Part shown: one piece after another, positions 58,520-64,000 of the stretch
How positions within the stretch are numbered: position 1 is the stretch's first letter
How the letters are laid out: every line of letters starts with the position of its first letter
Source of the DNA: Adiantum capillus-veneris
Taxonomy: Eukaryota; Streptophyta; Polypodiopsida; Polypodiales; Pteridaceae
Reading direction: 5' to 3'
DNA: 64,000 nt
Assembly: GCA_014529385.2 (NCBI GenBank)
Contig: CM043963.1
Location: forward strand, 64,968,969-65,032,968
Notes under the pieces: generated by a model
Told to the model about the DNA's origin: nothing
What the model saw: the letters and a program-made list of their open reading frames with translations, nothing else
Databases searched by the model: none
Made by a program: the position numbers and the translations under genes

Positions 58520-58610
58520 AATTGCAATTCCCTGTGTCTGATCTATGATCCCTCGTGTCTTCAAGCCCAAACTGACCAAGGCTCACTTCTATGGAAAAAA
58601 GTGATTTAAT

Positions 58611-58626
58611 CCCGTCGATGGAACCA
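58611..58626 (-). other. Primer binding site of chromovirus B (tRNA not assigned)
   Basis: Minus-strand TGGTTCCATCGACGGG abuts the 5' LTR end. It has the TGG needed to pair with a tRNA CCA end but is not the initiator-Met type used by the copia elements here. I cannot name the tRNA. Confidence 0.6.
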
Positions 58627-60056
58627 TGAAACCGGCCTGTTTAATCCAAAAAGGGCGGTAGACGTTAGACTTAAACCTTATTTGCTTTCACCCATTTAAT
58701 TTGTCGCCCACTTTACCTGTACTTTCAAGACACAACAAAGGGGAAAGGGATACAGGCTGCTAGATTGCACCTGTATGAGAAGACCGACACCAGATTGGCC
58801 CCTAAATAGGCGCCCCTTTTGGTATTTCTTTATTCTTTAAAAGAGGGAATAAACGCTGTGGTTCCCTCCAAGCTGCCCCGCACAACCTTGGCTGAATTTC
58901 AACTATTCTGGCCCGGTTTCGGCAGCATAACTGTACTAGGACCCTTCACAGTCAGTATTCCCACGCAGTGGATGACTTTCCCGACGCATACAGACACTTT
59001 GCAAAACCTGGCGAGAATCTGCAGCACGCTGAATTCTCTGTTTCTGCCCCGAAAATGCGCCAGATCACCTGTACAGCGGTCCCCTCGCGTCCCCGAACCT
59101 CCTGGGGGTATTAGGGTCCGTTTAGGGCCAAAACCCTAAACCTGCAAAAATACACAACAGGCTGTAATTCACTTTTTCGGGCTCCGTTTTGCGTGCCGGT
59201 CGCATCCGTAGCAAGTCCTCGAGCTCCCGCACCTGAAGGGCTACTTGCCCTTTGAATCGGACGAGATTTCGCACGTGAAACCTCTCCGAATCACCTGTAC
59301 GTGCGGGGGATTAGCCGCTAGCTAATCCAATACCTGTGCAAGAGGCTCTTGCCTCGGCAATCGCCCATGAACCCACACAAGTGTACATTGGTCAATTGAA
59401 AAGCCCACTAGAGGGGCATAAAATACTGCCATAGGGGAGAGAGAGAGAGCAGTGCGTAGCGTGTAGGGCATCACTCCTGGCACCGCACTGTACATAAGAG
59501 GGAAAGGAAGCACTCCATAGCTCTTAACTTGTGACAGAATGCAAGTGAAGGCCTCTCCCAGCTTAAAATTCAGCGCCCTTTCTTCTTGAAGAGGCAAGTG
59601 CACAGAAATGTGCCACTTGGCGCATTTACAAGCATTTTCCCGTTTTGGGTTTGCCACTTAAAAATATCATGACCGGTTGCCCAGTTGACTTCACGGTAGA
59701 GTAATAAAATGTTCCCCTTGTCATTTCGGAGGTAATGACGCGAACACATTTTCAGGTCCCAAAATAGCAGTTCCCTAAATTTTAGGAGATGCTGCCATTG
59801 TATCTTTCTAGGTCATCTGACCCCCTTTGTACAGTGCAGCCACACCCAGAACTAAAATGTAGCCTCTGTAGCAAAGGATTCCACTTTGGCTAGTCAATGA
59901 CCCCACTTTGGCTAACCATAGTCCTTGTCCAACCTTAGTGCTCTCTTTCCCTAAGGCCTGGACTCCCTCTGAGGGGTGTTTCCAAAAAGTGAAAATAAGT
60001 AAATAATAAGAAAGAAATCAACAAAAAGGATAGATAGTAGTCACACGCTGGTGACA
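58627..60056 (-). repeat. Chromovirus B, 5' LTR
   Basis: 1,430 bp, nearly identical to 51460-52935 apart from about 3% substitutions and a 46-bp deletion near 59970, where ctctgaggggtg joins sequences separated in the other copy. The deletion edges share a ga dinucleotide. Confidence 0.95.
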
Positions 60057-60061
60057 TATTA

Positions 60062-61585
60062 CCTTAGAGCGTACGTTTGAGGATACTTCTCTTTCAGAGT
60101 GGACCTCTAGGTTATTATCTTCAGTCGACTACCGATGCTCCATTCAGTGGAGTACCACGCATGGTGTCTTCCAATCCTTGGTTTCCTTGCGGCTTTGGAT
60201 GGTGTGCTTTAGCCCACAGTGCAGTTAGTATCTTGGCGGATGTTCTTTCTTAGCCATTTCGGTGGTTGCCTCGTCTTTCGGATTTGTGGTGTGACGGTTG
60301 CTCTTCCCAATGCATCCGAGCAGTAGTTTCTATGTCTCATCTTCCAGATTGATCTTCGGAGACTGTACCATTCATGACACACTACTTCCCTTATCCTTAG
60401 ACTGACATGTTATTTCGTACAGGTCCTTCTCGGAGTAGGAACCACTTACATTTATCCGGCATTCTTCAAAAAGGGGAGACAGTCTTCTTGATTCTCCCAG
60501 ATTTGGTTCTAGATTCGATAGGTATATTAGTTTCCTTTCGGATTCACCTATCGTTGGTGATCCAGCTACATTGACAGAGACCGTTGGAGCTTTATGACAG
60601 TTATCCATGGTTTGGGTGTTCTCCCTTCAGAGGGGATATAGAGCCAACATGAGAGTCAGTTTCCGCAGACTACTTCCATACAGTTCTTGTGGTTCCATGT
60701 GCAACGGACAGGATTAACGGTCTACATCACCTTGTTCTTCTCTTGTAGAGCTTGGGAGCAAGATCTTCTCTTGATCTTGCCGTGTTAGCTACAATCCCAG
60801 TATTGATGGATGTTTGTTCTCGCACTGTGAGAGTGGGGTGATATTCTCTTGGGTGGTGTTCCAGACAAGACCATTACCAGTTTTCACTCTCAGTACCGAT
60901 GCGGTTACTTTAGATATAGTTAGCAATTCATCATTCTATATGGTGCTTGGTGCAGTTCTTCGTCATCGGCCATATAGTACCTTTGGACTTCCGTTGCAAC
61001 TTTGAGTTTCAGGCATGTGGTATATGACCGGAGGTACAAATTTCTGACTCTTTTCTAAAGTAACCGATGCGGTTACTTTAGATATAGTTAGCAATTCATC
61101 ATTCTATATGGTGCTTGGTGCAGTTCTTCGTCATCGGCCATATAGTACCTTTGGACTTCCGTTGCAACTTTGAGTTTAGGCATGTGGTATATGACCGGAG
61201 GTACAAATTTCTGACTCTTTTCTCAAGGGTGGACACTTCAGAGTTGGGAAATGATCCGGATGCTAGTATTTTATGCCTTTTACCCTTATTTTGATGCATC
61301 CTCTTGGAGCGGTCAGCAACAGTAGCTTCTGCAGATGCTGGTTGTGTGACTTGTGAGTCGGTTGGCTTGAGGAGATTCTTGTTAGAGCTGGATTTACTTT
61401 CAGCGGCGGACAATATTTTACTTCTTGGACATCTCTCGGCATAGCAGTTGGATTGTATATTGCAGGATACTTTCCACTGCAGAGTTTGTAGCAGATATCC
61501 TCGTCCCACAAAACCCTCTCTTTCTAGTTGTAGATTGCTCAGTCCAGCCTCCTAGTCCGACTTCCTATCCAGGAGTTGAGAGGGG
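60062..61585 (+). other. Internal region of retroelement F, right part
   Basis: No RT, integrase or Gag motif was readable in any frame. The end is defined by gttgagaggggg, a polypurine tract, directly followed by TGTTGGAATTTAGG at 61586. The region contains the near-perfect tandem duplication at 60895-61223. Orientation is taken from the tract. Confidence 0.5.
60895..61223. repeat. Near-perfect tandem duplication, about 162 bp
   Basis: 60895-61056 and 61063-61223 both begin accgatgcggttacttta and end ctgactcttttct. I see one single-base indel (tttcagg/tttagg) between them, so the event is recent relative to the other repeats. Six bases separate the copies. Confidence 0.95.
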
Positions 61586-62786
61586 GTGTTGGAATTTAGG
61601 CATCTCTCCAGATTCGTCCAGTTGGTCCCAATTTCTTCCAGGGACAGGTGCTAGGGAGTGGGGGCTGTTTTGTGGCTGTGCCTAGCCAGTGTGAGGTAGG
61701 TTTCACATGTTGGGTCGTGTCTAGCCATAGCTCGAATTTTGGCTCAGCTCCATGGCCATTAGGCTCTTGCATGCTAGGGGCATTTTTCCTAGCCTAGGCA
61801 ATAGTTTTCCCTGTGACTCCCTTTAGCATTTTGTGCCTCTTTCCACTCCTACCCTATTTTCCCTATTTTGTCTTTGGTCGTAAGGGCCGGTTGCCTGGCC
61901 CACTTGGATGCTTGGGCGTATATAGGTGGGATCAAGGGCAGAGTTAGTGGCAGTTGTGTGCAGGTTTTGGGGAGCACAGGGCGCCCCCAGGGGGCAGCCC
62001 TAGGAGGTTCAAAGGGCACGTGGGGCAGTTCAGCCCTAGCGTTTTTCCCATGGAGGCCCAACAATTTTCCTCATGAGCAGGGTAGCATGTTGCAATTGTT
62101 GGGCAGCAGGGGATCAGCCTTGCCTTTCTCCTTCTCGAGGCAGATGCATGGAGGCTCTATGATCATGGAGATGCAGAGCACCCAATGTAACAAGGAATGG
62201 GCGGAACGCAGGCCAAACGTTCTCAAAAGGCGTTCCGGGTGAGTCCCGCTCCCGAAACGGAGTTGGGAACAGAACAATGTTCCGGAATGGGGTGTAACCG
62301 GAATGGTGTTACGGAACGGGGGGGAACGTGGCGGAACAGCGGAACGCGGGTCGGAACGGGCAAAAGTAGGCATTTGGGTTGTTTGGGGGACATATTTGGC
62401 GTTGTTTAGAAGTTGATTTGGGACTAAGCTGAATGGAGGTAATTCAAGCCTTACCTTAATCGACCGTTCCGGCCTTGTTCCTGTTCTGGTCCCCCCCCTC
62501 CTCCTCCCCGTTCCCATCTCGTTCCAGACCCTCCCGTTTCCGTTCCCCATTCCCTTTCCGGGTAACTTTGAGAGCACCTCCATCATGGTGCAGGCATACA
62601 AGAGGAGCAGATCCAAGATCGTCATGGGGCAGCCACACCATAGGGCAGCCCCGATCCGGTTCCTTCTCCCTTCAGATTAGCCTTCTTGCCAGGAAGAGAT
62701 CCCGCCAGAGCCTCGGTTCCACAGGAGGCTAGGGCAGCCCATGACGAGACCGTGACAGTGGTCTCGTGTGCAGGAGCAGTTGGTAG
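61586..62786 (+). mobile_element. 3' LTR of retroelement F (contains a hAT-like insertion)
   Basis: It begins TGTTGGAATTTAGGC after a polypurine tract and has a TATA-like gtatataggtggg at 61918. It is interrupted by the small element at 62183-62570. The right end is not certain, because LTR C starts at 62787 and no matching left copy of LTR F was found in the window. Confidence 0.55.
62183..62570. mobile_element. Non-autonomous hAT-like element (388 bp) with perfect 8-bp TSD
   Basis: The flanks agagcacc (62175-62182 and 62571-62578) are identical 8-bp duplications, the size made by hAT transposases. Ends read CAATGTAAC and, inverted, CAAAGTTAC, fitting the hAT CA-type terminus with imperfect inverted repeats. 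The interior is very rich in ggaacg on the left and cgttcc on the right, so the whole is foldback-like. There is no coding capacity. Confidence 0.75.
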
Positions 62787-63909
62787 TGTAAGGTGCAGCG
62801 GAATGAATGTTGTTTTTTTCTCAAGATGAGTGTTCCATATTTTGCTCAAGGTTCCTTTTAGTTTTTATGGAAGGGAGAGCCTTCCTTTCTTAATGGAGAG
62901 TGCTATTATCACGAACAAAGTGAGTGGACACTGTGCGTGCAACTGTATGAGACTGAGAGATAGAGAGAGAAGAGAGATACGACACCAGAGACGTTGTAAA
63001 ACCCTCCTCCGAAGGCCCCACTCGTTGGCGAGAGTGGTCTACGATTGATTGCACAAACTGGTACAATGATGATGCATGAAACTGATGCAAGTCTAGGCTA
63101 TGTTGACGATGACGACGAGGATGGCGAGGCCGACAATAGGGCTGAAAACTGAATGTTTTTACCTGCTGTCCAAAAACGCTCAAGGCTGAAATCTGCTGCG
63201 ATTGAAACGCTGAAATCGAGGCTGATTTTCTGCTGTTTGAAAAACGCAGGTTTGGCTGAAGAAAACGCTGATGTGTAGGCTGCGTTTTGGTGCTGAAAAT
63301 GCTGCTTTATCTGCTGCGGGTCAGTGCTGAAAACGCCAGGGAAAAGTGGGCGACAAGGCTCTGTAAAAAGCTAGATGCAAGAGGGCAAAGCGGTTTGGTG
63401 TCTGCTGAAAAACGCCAAGGGGAAAAGAGGGCTGGTGATGAGGAAAAACGCTAGGGCCTGTGAGAGGGAAAATCGCCAAGGGTTGCTTGGAGAGTCTTGC
63501 TGAGAGAGAGGGAACCTGTCGCCAATGGCCTGCTGTTCTCCTTGCAGATCTGCTGTTTGGTGCTAACCTTGGTCTGCTTATATATTTTCTTACCCAATTT
63601 GCCCTACCTACTTTCCAACAAAAGTCACTTAAATTAATAAGTGAAAAATGTCAAAAATAGGTAAAATAGGCTAAATGCACTGGAAAATTCCCCTGAAGGA
63701 TTCTGATGGATTCTGATGGGAATGCTTATGATCATGCTGTGTGCAACTAGAGGATATGCATCTATACTAAGTGACTGGGCATGCATGGTCTATGAATAGA
63801 CTCACAAAAGTGCCATATCACTTCTAATCTAGACTGACTGGACTGACGGAACCCTGTTATGCTGTAGCTTTTGTCCACGGACACATAGGGTTGGATGTGT
63901 CACGTGACA
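62787..63909 (-). repeat. LTR C, minus-strand copy (3' LTR of an element leaving the window)
   Basis: 1,123 bp. On the minus strand it starts TGTCACGTGACACATCC and ends ccaccttaca-like caccttaca at 62787. It aligns with 39695-40872 in reverse, including the gggcaatttgg...atatataag promoter. The degenerate gctgaaaacgc array is at 63130-63480. Because the polypurine tract lies on its right side, the body of this element continues to the right beyond 64000. Confidence 0.85.
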
Positions 63910-64000
63910 TCCCCTCCTTTTTAAAGTGAGGTACTAGTACCGAGCTGCATGGCTTCTTTGTAGTCTGTAATCCTTAAAAAACTCTTCGTCGACCCGCACC
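63910..64000 (-). other. Polypurine tract and ORF end of a second element C copy
   Basis: Minus-strand aaaaaggagggga (63910-63922) corresponds to the tract of element C at 42702-42714. Upstream of it a short frame with RVDEEFFKDYRLQ resembles, in position, the end of element C ORF2. The rest is outside the window. Confidence 0.6.

Larger units (their letters stand above)
51460..60056 (-). mobile_element. Ty3/gypsy chromovirus B, structurally complete, inactive
   Basis: The element is 8,597 bp on the minus strand with LTRs of 1,476 bp (51460-52935, 3' LTR) and 1,430 bp (58627-60056, 5' LTR). It is flanked by a perfect 5-bp target duplication, tatta (51455-51459, 60057-60061). LTR ends are TGTCACCA...GGTTTCA. 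A primer binding site, gag, protease, RT, RNase H, integrase with C-terminal chromodomain-like sequence and a polypurine tract follow in order. LTRs differ at about 3% of positions by eye plus one 46-bp indel. Only a few frame breaks separate the coding parts, fewer than in the other elements here. Confidence 0.96.

Noticed and set aside
1-64000. CRISPR arrays, bacterial operons, rRNA or tRNA genes
   Set aside because: Gene structure is eukaryotic; repeats here are tandem duplications, LTRs or microsatellites without regular spacers. No rRNA sequence or convincing tRNA cloverleaf was seen.

Overview
The window is plant nuclear DNA made almost entirely of nested, decayed transposable elements around one recognisable host gene. 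Short GT-AG introns, plant-type Ty1/copia and Ty3/gypsy elements, a plant L1-type LINE and a plant-style HSCB gene point to a land plant. A fungal-like (Tcn1-type) chromovirus and a Penelope-like element without a visible GIY-YIG domain would fit a non-seed vascular plant such as a fern or lycophyte. That lineage call is an inference.

Layout. 1-341 and 5492-9905 are one Ty3/gypsy chromovirus whose promoter-proximal LTR carries phased heat-shock-element arrays. It is split by a 5,145-bp copia element (342-5486, identical 228-bp LTR lengths, TSD catgt). 9931-16530 is a heavily decayed minus-strand gypsy element with a tandemly duplicated RT segment. 16534-19041 is a second, internally deleted copy of the copia family, fused to a decayed coiled-coil reading frame that ends in its own PPT and LTR (to 22229). 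22230-25240 is microsatellite-rich, repeat-derived DNA. 25245-27640 is a minus-strand Penelope-like element. 27640-32400 is mostly unassigned, with one weak LTR-like boundary.

32403-34348 is a spliced MULE/FAR1-type transposase gene (minus), now broken. Next to it, 34702-35793 holds a host gene on the plus strand: HSCB, the J-protein co-chaperone of mitochondrial Fe-S cluster assembly. Three exons are visible, and the end of exon 3 sits inside a 425-bp tandem duplication. The C-terminal exons are not found.

37489-45436 is a pile of related LTR elements: fragments of a minus-strand element (E), a non-autonomous element with its own long non-pol ORF (C, 39695-42892) and a short gag-only element (D, 42893-45436) with a stem-loop repeat array. 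45615-50420 is a minus-strand L1-type LINE. 51460-60056 is a nearly complete minus-strand chromovirus (B, TSD tatta) inserted in another retroelement (F) whose 3' LTR (from 61586) carries a small hAT-like element with a perfect 8-bp TSD. The right end holds a second, minus-strand LTR of family C (62787-63909).

None of the mobile elements is intact. The insertion order can be read from nesting: copia into gypsy A, B into F, hAT-like into the F LTR.
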